In this document: positions 23,161 to 35,890 of the stretch, piece by piece | How positions within the stretch are numbered: the first letter of the stretch is position 1 | Layout: each line of letters begins with the position of its first letter | Assembly: GCA_963978545.1 (NCBI GenBank) | Contig: OZ021725.1 | Span: forward strand, 86,226,305-86,290,304 | Length of the DNA stretch: 64,000 nt | Direction: 5' to 3' | Source of the DNA: Linyphia triangularis | Lineage: Eukaryota; Arthropoda; Arachnida; Araneae; Linyphiidae | Program-made: the position numbers and the translations under genes | The notes under the pieces: model-generated | Database searches by the model: none | Seen by the model: only the letters and a program-made list of their open reading frames with translations | Told to the model about the DNA's origin: nothing

Positions 23161-24198
23161 ACTTTTTGTCGCCCACTCAAAACCTTTCGCTTGTTGAAGA
23201 AAGAAATCTTTATTAGGAAACGTTACAAAATCTTGCTACATTTATTACATTACATTTATACAGTTATTGTCGTATGCACCTGTTCTATTTCGGTTCATTT
23301 TACTGTAAAGACGCTATTTACATTTTCGCGTATAATTTATCAAACATTCGAACTCGAACATTCAAATGGTGTAATTGCTTTACTAGGTGACTCTATTTCA
23401 AGAGAAATAACAACATTTTAGATGACTAATTAGGGATAGAGAAATGGGTGTGTATTCAAAAGATAATGGTAATTGATATATGACGAAGGCGAGAGATAGT
23501 ATAATTGATCTAACGAAAATGATATTTCGAATATTTATTTTTAATTCTGAAAAATGAACTATTATCAGAGTATTAAAATAGTTTTATTTATTACACAGAC
23601 GCTAGAGGATATTTTGGTGCATTTCCTACAATTTTTTTTTTTTTTTAATACATATAAAAATTATTTTTATATAGATTTTATGTAATTTATAGAAGTTATG
23701 TATTGTTAAATATATTTTTTTGGAATTAAATACATCTTTTATGAATAGTCTTACACATTTAAGCTTTGTATTTCATCCCACTGAAATTTCAATAATTTTA
23801 TTTTTAATTTTGCTCTTAAATTATTTTATTCACACGTTTAGGAAAGAAATTATGATAAATGATTATTTTTTTCTTAAGTTAAATAAAATAGTTTTTATTT
23901 TAGGTATTTAAATGCATGTGTGTTTACGTGTCTATATATAATTTTTATACACTTACATAAAGTTTTCATTCTTTTATAAATAGTTTATCTTCATTTTAAA
24001 ATAGTTTTCTGTATTTAAGCATCTCTGGCAGTTAAATAGGGTTTTTATTGATTTTTTTTATAGTTTTTAAATTGTATACTTGTATATAGTTTGCACTAAA
24101 TGCATAAGAAACTGTCAATTGCTTTAAAATAATTTTAGACTGTTAAAATATATTTATTAATGCATTTGAAGAAAGTTTATCGGCATTTAAATACAGGC

Positions 24199-24232
<34 letters not shown>

Positions 24233-25020
24233 ATATTTATGAATCTGCAATAAAATTTTGGCTTTTAAATGTAGTATTTTTTATTCAAATTCACATTCTA
24301 CGTAAGTACTTATAGCTTGTTATATACAACTTACGCAGTTTCTAGTTTATTAGTTGAAACATACGAAATTTCTGAAGAAATTATAATAAAATTTTCTTTT
24401 GTTCAGGAGCGTTGCGATTTTTTTACTTAATTATATATAGCTGTAAATACAGTTTGCTATTTTATCAACTCAAAGGCATATTAATACTTAATTCACAAAT
24501 AGTCGAATAACATAAGCTATCAGAAACCATAACCAAATGACTTTTAGCTAGAGGAGAAATGGAATAAGATCTGGTTATACGTAATGGAAAAAGTAACAAG
24601 TAGAAAACTCTATCCATAATGATCATTTTGGTCACGGTTTCATTTCTCTTTTAACTGTCATCGAAGGTACATTTCCATATCTTACGCAACTAAATGGAAA
24701 CTGGGGGTGTTTGGCATAATAATTACAAGAAGGTTATGTTATTTCTGTTTCTTTCTATTCAATTTAAATAACACGCTTTGCTAGACATATGAGGAAATAC
24801 GAAAGCTATTAATTAAACTTAATGTTGCATGCACCTCAATAACTGTTTCTAAAAACACCTTTGCATGATTTTAATAAAAAAAAATTACACATTTTTTGTA
24901 TAATAAGATGTTATTTTCAATAATTGGGTAGGTATTTCTCGTGCACGTATATTTTTAGATAACTATTTACCCTTTCAAATGATAATCAATTAATTCTACA
25001 TCTAGCACTTCAAATAACCG
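23161..25020. other. Very AT-rich sequence, no recognisable gene
   Basis: It holds only short AT-driven frames and a T run at about 24200-24230. I see nothing else supportable. Confidence 0.6.
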
Positions 25021-25033
25021 TAAGTATCAAATG

Positions 25034-25257
25034 AGGGATTGTAAAGCAAAGGGGTCCAAGTGACTTTTCTTAACTTTTGAAAAAAAGTTTCATATTTATA
25101 TTAAATTCTATGAAAACTAGTGAGATCTTCATTCCAGAAGTTAGTGTTTGAACAACAAATAATTTTGATACAAATTTAATATAAATAAGAAACTTTAAAG
25201 TGTATTTTCTCAAAAGTTAAGAAAAGTCACTTGAACCCCTTCGCTTCTCAGGCCCTC
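25034..25257. mobile_element. Foldback MITE, 224 bp
   Basis: The ends read GAGGG...CCCTC. The arms share GGGGTYCAAGTGACTTTTC and TTAACTTTTGA, then a weaker match through TTTATATTAAATT. AAT directly flanks both ends (25031-25033 and 25258-25260), a possible 3-bp target-site duplication. It is non-coding. Confidence 0.75.
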
Positions 25258-26282
25258 AATTGTCATAATTTGTTAATTTGATACTTAAGTGTTATTTCGT
25301 CTACCATTAGCGAGACAAAAAGTTCAGTTCCCTGAGTCCGACGATTCCGGACGTCTATGTGTTCGAACGGATGCCTGATCCACTGCATTGCAGTGGCATT
25401 CCATAGGGAAGTTCGCCTAATCTTGTACAAGCCGAAACGAACCTCCGCCAAGTGATTCCAACTCTTTTTTTTTTTTTTTTTTTTTTAAATCAAACTTTCG
25501 CTAATAGTCGACGAAAGGATACGAAAGTATCATTGATATTTTTTTCTGAGGGGGGAGGGAGGTATTCTTGTAGCCCATTATTTTAGAATTCATTTTCAAA
25601 ATCTAAAAAACTGATAATTATTATAATAAATCAAAAATGGAAAAAAAAATTATTTATAAAAAATATCCAAATTGACGGGGTATTTGTTAACATATATCGT
25701 CAACAAGTGAAGATTTCAATCATCAAATACCACCAAATTGTGCATCCTTGGTATCTGATCCTGTTCCATAATGGGATCACGAGTAGAAACATTGTATTTA
25801 TAACAGTGGCTATCGCAAACCAGCTTACTTTAAACTTAAGAAATACACGCGGGTATTTATTTCCGTGAAGAAATATACCGAAAATTAACAAGCGAATGGT
25901 AAACTTTGAGTGGCACTGTCACTCACGATAGTCATATCAAACACTGAAATCAAATAATTATACGTATCTATATGATAGCCCCAATGTATTAAAATAAAGT
26001 TACAACCGAAATTTAAGAAATTATTTTATTTCATAGTACAGACTGTCCGATAAGTCTCCGACACATTTTATACTGCAATAAAAAAAATCAAGTATTCGAC
26101 GTACAAGATTGCGCTTTGCACCAAAATTCATCTATGGCAAACTTTTTTAAAGAAAATAAAAATTAATAATAATAGCAAATGTGCACATAGTTGGCGCTGT
26201 ACCTTAAAAGTAACAAACACTGCATTAAAAACTAAATACAACCAATTACAAATAATTTTATTTTTCAATTAAAAATACAAAG

Positions 26283-26284
<2 letters not shown>

Positions 26285-26326
<42 letters not shown>
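26285..26326. repeat. 42-base T homopolymer inside the mariner relic
   Basis: An uninterrupted T run follows the transposase remnant. It is A-rich on the transposase strand. Confidence 0.95.
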
Positions 26327-26330
<4 letters not shown>

Positions 26331-26439
26331 TCCACTACCATATTTCAATCTATGAGCACGAACCTCATCCAAACTAGGCTCTAGTTCTATCCACTTATTT
26401 GCTAGCATTGATCGCGGAATAGGCTGGATTGCATGCGTA

Positions 26440-26960
26440 ATTTCAGCTATAAAACTTCACTTCATCATCAGCTACACAGGAAAAATACACTCTGTCCTTT
26501 ATATAGGCCTACAAGAATAAATCCAGAGGGATTAAAGTTGGGGAATGCGGTGGCCATAAAACTGGACCATCCCCTCCATCGTTCGGATAGAAAATTCTTA
26601 ATCAAATAGTCACCTATAATTCAACCACAGTATGGAGGTGTACCATCTTGCTGCCAAAAACATTTTTAGATGCAAGTGAAAAATTTAAGGGACATACGAA
26701 ATTGGCATCATGTTCAAGTAAACATCTTTTGTGACTGTAGATTGAATAAAAAGGAACGGCCCAGTAATACGGTTAGACGTTTAGCCGCACCACACGTTAA
26801 CTTTCAGACTATCGTGGATTACTTCGACAAAACGATGCTGGTTTTGCGATCTACATATTCTCATGTTGTACCTGTTAACCTTTCCAGATACCTGAAAAGT
26901 TACCTCGTCTGTAAAGTAATGAGTTGTAGAAGTCGGTATTTGAATCTATAATACAATCAA
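26440..26960 (-). pseudogene. Mariner/Tc1-superfamily (DDE) transposase, broken
   Basis: Read on the minus strand, the conserved transposase blocks appear in order: FTDEVTFQVSGKVNRYN (first catalytic Asp near 26909), DSLKVNVWCG, RITGPFLF, YLNMMP, FWQQDGTPPYC (second Asp at 26644-26646) and WPPHSPTLIPLD with KDRVYF. The family norm is SPDLTPLDFFLWG, so the third acidic residue is replaced by Thr. A stop (TAG) replaces Trp in FLW, another stop follows WCG, and at least one frameshift separates the first and second Asp blocks. It cannot encode active enzyme. The N-terminal DNA-binding part is not recognisable. Confidence 0.85.
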
Positions 26961-27635
26961 ACATAAGACTATCTTGAGTTTTTCGTGCATCTTTTGTTGT
27001 TATAAAGGTACAATGCCACCCTATGTGCAACGTTTAGAACTATTTGCTTTATTTGCTCGAAAAATACTTTTCATTTTGAGAAACATTTTAGTGCAAACCG
27101 CACTGATTGTTTTTTAAGTGACATTTAAAATGTGTCAGGGACTTATAGGATTATAATAATTCAGTGTGAACAATCAGACCAATCTTAAAAAAAAGATTTA
27201 AAAGCAACGTGAAGGTCAATAAGTTGCTACTTTTAAAATGTAGATCAAAGATGGCTCCTACGTTTTAAAACGCAAAAAAAGATTTCGTGACAAGCTATGC
27301 CTGTATCATTTCTAAAGGTCCGTGTTCAGAATAAATTATAAAGAGGGTGGGTGGCAAAACTTTCTTCATGTGCATATGATTAACATGAAAATGTTCAGTA
27401 ATCTTACAGTAATCAATCAAAATGACGATTGGTAGTCATTCATTAATGACCGAATGTGGTAAGATTGTATGTGACAAATTGGTGAGATAAAAATTAATCT
27501 GTGGCAAGGTCGTTATGTTTAATTACTCTCGGCAATTAGGTATATTATTATTATTTACTTATTGATATGAATGCGACATCCAAATTCCACGTGTGAAACA
27601 CAAATATGGCTTAACTACTTGCTTATATAAACAAA

Positions 27636-27675
<40 letters not shown>

Positions 27676-27918
27676 TCGCCGGCAAGTTGAGGGATGAAAT
27701 AAGTCGTGAAATTAAAAATAGCAGTTTACGCAGATGCAATACAATACAACTTTTTTTTTTCAATGTTTCTCCCCTTGGCACTTTTTAACCCATTTTCTCG
27801 TTTATTTACTTTAGATCACAGTGGTAGTTTAATATTGTGGTTAATTATTACAGTGAAAAAAGTAACCCATTTTTATAGCGACAACATTTTTTGTTTTAAT
27901 TTGTAAATAGATATTCTT

Positions 27919-28027
<109 letters not shown>

Positions 28028-28047
28028 CCATAACTTGTAAATGAAAT

Positions 28048-28473
28048 AACTGCGAAACAGAGAGAGACAGGAAAAAATAGACAAGTTGTATATTGAATAG
28101 ACAGGTATGGAATTTTAAATACACTGGTTCTCAAATTCAGTTACAATAATAAAATATGGCTATAAGATTTTGTAAAAGCCGAATGTTAATCGTTTCGCTC
28201 ATGAAAAAGCCTCTCGGATCCCTATACTGATATATATTTTTTCAGAATGCTGTGGCTGTATAAAGCACACAGATGGGTTTTTAGTACCCCACATTCACCA
28301 GTTTTGTTTAAAGACAAATCCATCCAAATGAAAATCGACCACTTTGGTAAAACCATGTGCAACCGTCATTAAACTTACCATCAATCAATTTTGAAAACCA
28401 GTGTATTAATTCCATACCTGTCTGTCTAACTCATCACTTGTCTCTTCTATCTATATCTTACTGTTTCGCAGTT
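28048..28473. mobile_element. Non-autonomous TIR element, 426 bp
   Basis: The ends are AACTGCGAAACAG (28048 on) and CTGTTTCGCAGTT (to 28473). The arms of about 95 bp also share AGACAGGTATGGAATT and ACACTGGTT in inverted order. There is no coding capacity. It lies between a 104-bp (AT)n tract and the element at 28491. Confidence 0.75.
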
Positions 28474-28490
28474 GTCTCCTTTCAAAATTA

Positions 28491-29054
28491 AGGGGGTTTG
28501 GCACATGAAAAAATTTCCGATTATTAATTTCGAGTTTATTATTGTTTATTAAAATTTAAATTCTTCTCTTTAAAATGATGCCTCGTTTGTAATTATATCT
28601 TATTTTGAAGTATTTTAATAGTTTTTTTGAAGAAAACAAAAAGTAGGTATTTAATAATGAATGTTTTTTTAACTTCAAAGCCGAATTTCTCAAAATGTCG
28701 TTTTTTCGTCTTTGGGGGCACATAGCTTAAAATCTATTTGACATAAATGCTTCAAAATTTTTATGCATTTTTCTCTAATGTATTTAAGTACTTCAACCCG
28801 AGAAATAATTTATAAGTAGCATATTTAAAAAAAAAAAAGTCTAAAATTTTAACATTTTTTTAAAATATATTTTTAGAGAGTCATAATTATTTTAATTTTC
28901 AAAAAAATAATAAAAATCTCGTGTTAAAGTATTCAAAAGTATCTAAATATTATACTGTGAAAGTTTCATAATGATTGAAGAATTGGATATTAAAAGAGAT
29001 GTCCCCAAAGTTGTTGAACTTAACATGGGCTCCTATGATGGCGCCGGACCCCCT
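28491..29054 (+). mobile_element. 564-bp TIR element, copy A
   Basis: The ends are AGGGGGTTTGGCAC and GCGCCGGACCCCCT. The flanks read TTAA outside GGGGG/CCCCC on both sides, which fits a TTAA or TA target duplication. The interior is AT-rich with several A or T runs and no transposase. An inverted relative of the same length lies at 38031-38594, which defines the family and its boundaries. Confidence 0.85.
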
Positions 29055-30539
29055 TAAGGATTTCTTTCTGTAAGATCTTTTAAATGTAGAATTAGAGTGT
29101 GAAATTAAAAGCACGTGTTTCAGGTTCACTTTCGTGAATGCATCACACTGCAATTAGGGGAACCTTGAAAGTCTGGCTGTATTCCTACGACGGGAAAACA
29201 AACAAATGTGGCAAAAGCGACACTTGGAATCCACGGAACTGATAGCAGCTGGTACAACTGGAGTGTTTTAACAATTGGACAAAACTTCAATTAAATATGA
29301 CCTACATTACGAGCAAACACGTTGGACGAAATTTCACGATTAACAACTCATTTCATAAAATGTAAGTAAACGTCCTTTCCCTGCAGGTTTATTGTTACAA
29401 TTAAAAAAAAGCAAAAAAAAACTACAAATGAAAATACTTTGAGTCTGAGGGTATGAAGTGCTAATATCTTGTTTGCATTAAGAACTCTTAAAATAATAAA
29501 TAGGGTAAGGTCATTTTCGAAAAGCGCAAGGTCGAATTTAAAAACGCATAAGTAAGAATAATTTGTTTCAATTTAAGTGTTCGATTGTTCTGGATGACCC
29601 TAAAAAGTTCAATAATTATTAGAACTTAATGAGTGGTTAAATACGAATAATTTTGTCCATTTTGTTTATCTATTTTATGAAATATCTAAATAGTACCTTT
29701 CGTATAAAGCATGATATAAGAAAAACTTGTTATTTTGGTTTATGTTAAATAAAGCTGATAAAAATCTTCCCATATTTATTCTGCAATCGCTAATGAGATT
29801 ATATTCTTTCTTTGATATTTTTGTTTGGAAAAAAATGATTTATTAATTTATTATCTCTTATAAATATTGTATTTATTCTTAGCATGGCTTTTTTCAGAAC
29901 AACATAATACCGCTTTATAAAAGTTATATTTTACAAAAGTCTTAATGTAATTTCAGTTATCGTTACATTTTAAATGAATAAACAATATTTTATTTCTATA
30001 AATATTCGGTCGACACCAAAGAATACTTTTTTTTTTAACTAAGAAGACAGGTAACATTTTGTGAAAGCTTCATGGTTCCCCTTCTGCTCTTGTTAATATC
30101 ATCTAATCCATATCGAAGTGTACTTTGGATATATGACTGATCTGTAACATCAACTACTGGATAGTTCATATTTTGCTATGAGCTTGAAACCGAAGTAGTC
30201 TTAACAATCGCCATAGCAACCTATATTAGCAACCCTCCATCAAATTAATTTGTGACTGTTGGTAACCAAAGACACAGATTATTACACAGATTTAAATGGA
30301 AGACCATGTAGCTTCTATTCAATTGACACTATTTGCTTGCTGAGGCGAAACGCCTTACAAGTTTTTTAAACTTAGAAAAAAAAAAAAAAAAAATTACATC
30401 GCGTCTTTATTTCCTAAAAATTCAGCAGAAAAAATATGTGCATCAAAACAACTTTAGATCAGTTAAACTAAACATCAAATCCCAACAATGTATATTTTAA
30501 TTGAATTTACTAAAACAATCTAATACATTTTTATCATAA
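29055..30539. other. AT-rich sequence, no recognisable gene
   Basis: There is a good donor-like GTAAGTAA at 29361 preceded by a 38-codon open frame, but no acceptor with a pyrimidine tract, so it is not called. An A run lies at about 30375-30392. Confidence 0.5.
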
Positions 30540-31035
30540 ATTCAAAGAAACCCTTAGAAATGCAATCAACTTAAAGAAAGCCTCATTAACTTAATCAATG
30601 AAGGACATCATTACGAATTTCATTCAAAGATAGAGTCAATTCGATGAATTCAAACCCTAATAAGTTGATTGAATTCAAAGAAATCTTTATAAATTCAATT
30701 AACTCAAAGAAGCCATCATGAGTTTGATCGATGAAAGAAATCTCTATAAAACTAATTCAAAGAAGCCCTCACAAATTCAATAAATTCAAATCCTCATAAA
30801 TTCATTTAATTAAAAAAAACCTCATAATTATCCAATTAATAATTATTCAAATAATCATCATCAATTAAGTAAGAAAAACCTTCATACCCAAATCGATGAA
30901 AGAAATCATTATAAATTTCATTCAACAAATTCAAAGAAACCCTCACAAATTCAATAAATTCAGTTAAATCCCCGTAAATTCAATGAACTCAAAGGAGCCT
31001 TTCTTAATTTAGCCGATCTAAGAAATCTTTATTCA
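30540..31035 (+). repeat. Degenerate minisatellite, unit about 30 bp
   Basis: About 500 bp is built from variants of AATTCAAAGAAACCCTCA and TAAATTCAAT. Interspersed TCGATGAAAGAAATC blocks recur at 30738 and 30893, suggesting a higher-order period. There is no coding signal. Confidence 0.8.
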
Positions 31036-32473
31036 ATAAAAAATACTTCAAAAAAATGTTTATAAAAATTCTCGAAAATAAAAATAAATAAATGGGCAAA
31101 TCTCTGGCTGATGCACGGAACAGTTAGGCTCTTTTCTTCTACTCGTAAACAGATAATAATAAAAAAATTAAGATGAATCTAATAGTTATGTTTTTATTTT
31201 GTATAATATTACTCGGTGACAAACTTATATAGAAAAAATGTATATAAGACCAAGTTAAAATAATTATTTTTCAATATAATTTTGCCACCTACTAGAGTTA
31301 TGTAAAACAAAAATATAACTGCTAAATTCCTCATAATTTTATAATTCTAATTTATTAGCTAGTTGAAAAAAAAGAGCCAAAATGTCACGTGCGTAAGACT
31401 GAGAATTGCCCAAATGCTATTCAATGTCATAAATACGTAAAGGAATAAATAAATTCGACTATATATTTTAACACCCATCCATGTCATTAGCTATTCTCTC
31501 CTTATAACACTATATTTCAAATTATTTGGTGGAGTAGTGCCTGTTTGGTGTGTCTTTAGGGATTTGTAAATTTTCTAGTAGGTTGAGAACTATAAACAGG
31601 TATTATTATCGAGATTGACAGTTCTATTATTACAAATTATTTCAATTTAAAACACTCTCAAATACCATCACGTCGGAATCAGCAAACAACTCATTGTTCT
31701 CAGTAACATGGATTTTTTCCTGATAGAAATCTCCCAAAATCAACTCGCTCAGAGACAAGCGGCAAAAGTTACGACATTCAAGTGGTCAAGACAATGCAAA
31801 AAAGAGAGCCTCAAGAAAAACACTGACCCCAAAGAAAGTGGACTGACCTTCCGTTCGGCCTTCACACGCCATGCCCCAAAACGTGTGGAGGAAAAAATGG
31901 GAAAATTTTTCCTAGAAAATATCGACCTTAAGTTTCGTGAACTTAAGACATTTTTTAGAAAATTATTCACTTTTATCTTAGAAGTGTTGAGATAATACAT
32001 CATGATATGTTCGTGAAAAATTCATTGAAATCAAATGGAAAAGAGTCAATTAAGGTATGGGAAATCAAAAATATTTTGCTTAGATTTCTATCTAGACAAC
32101 GCCCAAGCGGTAGCTTTGAATTCGATTGTAGACATAGGGAAAACTTTCGATTTCTTTTCATAGGAAAGGATGTTTTATGCGGAGAAATGATTGACTCATT
32201 TGGAACGTAAAAACACGTTAGTGTCACTTCTGCATTGACAGTTTCGGTTTGATTTGTAAAAATTGCTTTTGAAAAGGAATAAAATGAAAAGACTTGGAAA
32301 ATGTATTTTGTAGATGTCAGAAAATTAATGAGATTTTTATCCTTGGAATTAAAAAGATAAAAATTTAGCCTGACTAGAAGAATATTGTCAAAGTATGAAT
32401 ACAAATTCATTAGTAAAATATTTTGTAAGCATGAATGCAAACCCATGAAGTTTATTGCTGTGATAGTTTTATT

Positions 32474-32729
32474 ACTGTAATGAATACGCATCGTAAATAA
32501 TTCTATAGAAAGTTCAACAAAAACAATTACCTTTTTGTAGCTGTACACATATTTTTTTATAGTAGCAGAGATGAAATTCGCTGTTTATAAAAAGAATAAT
32601 TGTAATGAATACTCATTGTAAACAATACCATAGAAAGTTTTGCAAAACCAAATATCTTTTTGTATGTTACTTATACACACATACTTTTTATAGTTACAAG
32701 AGATGAAATTCGCAGTTTTTAAAAAGATT
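32474..32729 (+). repeat. Tandem duplication, period about 126 bp
   Basis: Both units contain TGTAATGAATAC, CATAGAAAGTT or TATAGAAAGTT, CTTTTTGTA, TTTTTATAGT and GAGATGAAATTCGC, in order and evenly spaced. Confidence 0.8.
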
Positions 32730-33094
32730 AAGTTTTTAACCGCCAAATGTGTTATTTTCCTGAATAGATGTTGTGTGTTTTGATGTCTAGTTCCTACTTC
32801 TAAGACACGTTCCTAACTGTTAGGATTCTTATAATTATCATACCAATACTTAGTATTTATGGATATGTTAATCTTTTTTTTAAATTAGCCCGATTGTTGG
32901 AAAAATACTTCATTTGTAACGATCTGTGACTGGTAAAAAATATTATAAGAGTTTTAGTCAGTTACATTTAAGAGTAAAATAACTTTTGATAGTTTTAGCA
33001 TAATTTACTCTGGGTAGTGTAAAAATGAAACAGTTCTCAAATTTAACTTCTTCCTATTTTATATCATAGAATTTCTGTCACCGACCAACATTAT

Positions 33095-33275
33095 CATAAC
33101 TTTAATGGCTGGTTTGTGCATTCAACGACCTATTTTTGTACAATAACGGCTACGAAAGAGCAAGACCTACAACTTAACGTGGATTACAAACCAAAACTAA
33201 TGTAACCCAGGATTCAAATACAGCACTTCTGACATCCAAAGCCAGAGTGCTAACAATACAGGCATCATAAATTTA
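33095..33275 (-). mobile_element. Probable tRNA-derived SINE relic
   Basis: On the minus strand, GTTAGCACTCTGGC is followed at tRNA-like spacing by GTATTTGAATCCTGGGTT, which resembles an A box and a decayed B box (GGTTCGAATCC). The body then runs through GTAATCCACGTTAAGTTG. No target-site duplication is visible. It is older than the copy at 40575. Confidence 0.4.
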
Positions 33276-33699
33276 ATGGACTTAACCAAATAGAGTCATA
33301 AAAATATATTTTGGACATTATAAATAATGACTTATTCAATAGATAATAACTATTATTGAAATTGTTAATGGTCTTTAAGAAATGTCCTACACAAATGAAA
33401 TTGTCTCCTTTTAAGAACATGAAATAGTTCAAAAAGCTTTTAGTGACCCACAAACACCCTTATAAGAGATTGAAATTCAACTAATTATTTTTATTTAAAT
33501 TGAACACCTAAATGTATCAGCAACAAATAGCTTATAAACCTCAAACCTGATTATTCGTATTCTGCTAACGACATTTTCAGAAGATAACCTTTTTGTATAC
33601 AAACTACATGTGTACATTAATCATCATTTTATGACTTTCAATCTAATATAATATCCACACCCAAAATTTGAAACACATCTTAACAAAAGCTCACGATTG

Positions 33700-34180
33700 A
33701 TTATATCTGCCTTCCTCGGACGCTAATTCCCAAACAAGTTCTTCCGCACCAACTCAAAACTTTCCTTTCTACAGCCTTTTATAAACGGATAACAATATCC
33801 GATGTTTCTACCGCCCTAATAGACTATTTTCAACACGCATTTCTTAGAATCGAACCCCATGGGAAAGTCCCATAAACATGCCTTAATGAATGGCGCCATT
33901 TCCCGCGGAAGTTTAATAAATCGCGTTTCTCTTCGAATTAGAAAATAAACGGTGGCAGCAGTGCAGTGGGTAGCGTGTGAAACAGCCTTAACTCAGCTAC
34001 CGGCCTTGCTGATCTACATAATGTCGCCTGTGGTGTGTTATTGCTTGAGAGAAAGGTACGATTGTTCAAGTTCTTTAAGAGATCATCTTTAACGACATTT
34101 TGGGTGGCTACCCTGCTGGGTGGTTCTTGTTGGAGATTTTGCCCTATTGAGGCAACGAGCAGTTGGTGGCGTTGATTGCG
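33700..34180. other. GC-elevated block, possible conserved non-coding element
   Basis: It contains GGCGCCATTTCCCGCGG followed by AATAAATCGCG and other CpG-bearing stretches. The GGCGCCATTTCCCGCGG segment resembles E2F-type (TTTSSCGC) sites. There is no ORF. It is unlike the flanking AT-rich intron. Confidence 0.35.
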
Positions 34181-34540
34181 GTGGTCTTCCAGCTAGTTTT
34201 ATTGTTGGGCTACATCAAGTCTGCAACTGAATAGTCAACGATAGATGGTTGGTTATTGCTTTGTAATGTAGCTTCATAGACTTATTACAGGGAGCATTAA
34301 TCTTTTTGAGCAATATAGTTGATAAGCCAACGCTCATTTCTAGTAGTTTTGTACGAATGACCGAAACGAGTTAATTTTTCAAATAGATTTTAAACGATGT
34401 ATGACGTTTTAAGCTTCATAATTCATTGCTTAAAATTTCTTTTGTGAAAATCTATAGTAAGGGTTTTGAGAAGAAAATCATAAAAAATAAAATTTTAACT
34501 ACCAATTTTTTTTTGTGTGAATTCGTCATACATCGTTGTT

Positions 34541-34602
34541 TATCGTTGTTATCGCTGTTTCGTTCTTATCGTTGTTATCGCTGTTTCGTTCTTATCGTTG
34601 TT
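34541..34602 (+). repeat. 26-bp minisatellite, 2.4 perfect copies
   Basis: TATCGTTGTTATCGCTG followed by TTTCGTTCT is repeated exactly at 34541-34566 and 34567-34592, with the first 10 bases again to 34602. The flanks contain the related phrase GTCATACATCGTTGTT and a second GTCATACATC. Confidence 0.9.
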
Positions 34603-35333
34603 TAGGTCATACATCATTCACCAATTATTCAAGTCGGCCGTTTTACCGTTGAAATACAATCATTTTCATGGTGTCACGTGCGTCGGAAATCAAAGTTTTA
34701 GTGAACAGAAGATTTATTAATTTTTATAAAAAAATATCAATCTCTGTATATGTTCTTTAATGACTATTTTTAAATTAATTTAATATAGTTTGTGGATACT
34801 TAATAAGTGGACCTTGTTAAGATTCCATCCTGCATAGAAAAATCCATCCATCCTGAAATGCAAGATGTTTTTCGAATATCCAAGATAAAATTCTTAAGTT
34901 GTGACTAAGCGGCTTAATGTAACTTTCGATAAAAACTAAGTAACACAGTTACATCATGGGTGAATACAATATGCCCTAGAAACTATCACAATATCATGTT
35001 GTCTTGCATATTTCATCAATGCAAACAAAGCCATAGGCCAGATGGGATCGAATACAGTAAAGCATAAATTAATAACATATAAAGAGAAAAAATTCATTTT
35101 TATATATCAGGCAATAACATATTATTATTATTGTATCGAAATTAATGCAATAAACGCAGTGGGTCTCCAAATCAATACTTTTTCATTTCAATATATTTAG
35201 AAGAATTATATGAATCCAGCTCCCTTTCAACCACCTTCTAGTATTGTATAACAAAATATACAGAATAGGTATAATATTTTTCTGTTAACTTATTATAACC
35301 ATGAAATGTAACCACGAACAGATTAAAATCAGA

Positions 35334-35528
35334 GTTAAAAATTTGGATCAACCTTGCACTAAAAATTGGTTCCCATTTAGCTGCAACCAACATTTGGAGC
35401 TTAATTTCACGATTAAATGGTGCTACCTCGGACCGTAAGCACCATTAAATAGTGAAACTAAGCTTCAAATGTTGGTTGCAGCTAAATAGGAACCAATTTT
35501 TGGTGCAAGGCGGAACGAAATTTTTAAC
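35334..35528. mobile_element. Foldback MITE, 195 bp
   Basis: The ends are GTTAAAAATTT (35334) and AAATTTTTAAC (to 35528). The arms of about 90 bp share ACCAATTTTTGGTGCAAGG-type and CAACATTTGAAGC-type blocks inverted. The loop is short, around CTACCTCGGACCGTAAG. It is nearly a single hairpin, and no ORF fits it. Confidence 0.82.
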
Positions 35529-35890
35529 AATGTATGAAATATATTAACCATTTTCATCTTTACGCACTTAATCATCAATAACTTCTGATCCTGATTTTTT
35601 CTCAGGACATCTAATTCCTGCCTAAAGACATAGAAATTTTGAATGTTTCTCACTTCAAAACGGCAAAGGATTTTTTTTTTAAACCCACTAAAAAAAAGAT
35701 TCATAAGCAAAAATCAGTAACCTTTTTTTTCCCCCCTTTGTGTTTCTTTTTCTGAATAGAGAATTATGTTGACATTCATAATCAAAATTTAAGGGGGAAT
35801 AATTCTTAAACTGTTTTCACACGTAAGGAAAGACCGTTCCTCAGTATATTCTGGTAACAGTAACATGAAATCTCCAGTAATGTTAAATTC

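Larger units (their letters stand above)
26038..27155 (-). mobile_element. Degraded mariner/Tc1-superfamily transposon
   Basis: The terminal regions are inverted: CCGATAAGTCTCCGACACATTTT on the left corresponds to CCTATAAGTCCCTGACACATTTT on the right. Between them lies a broken minus-strand transposase (separate entry) interrupted by a 42-base T run at 26285-26326. Target sites are too eroded to call, though the left end sits in TA. This is an old, dead copy. Confidence 0.82.

Noticed and set aside
29200..29368. 38-codon frame ending at a strong GTAAGTAA donor
   Set aside because: No pyrimidine-rich acceptor at the 5' side and no protein similarity noticed.
31708..31995. 95-codon plus-strand frame with a basic composition
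   Set aside because: No family recognised, no splice-site or composition support, and the opposite strand is open over much of the same stretch.
32000..32548. 182-codon minus-strand frame
   Set aside because: Lys/Asn/Phe/Ile-rich sequence typical of AT-rich non-coding DNA. It overlaps the start of a tandem duplication and has no recognisable domain.
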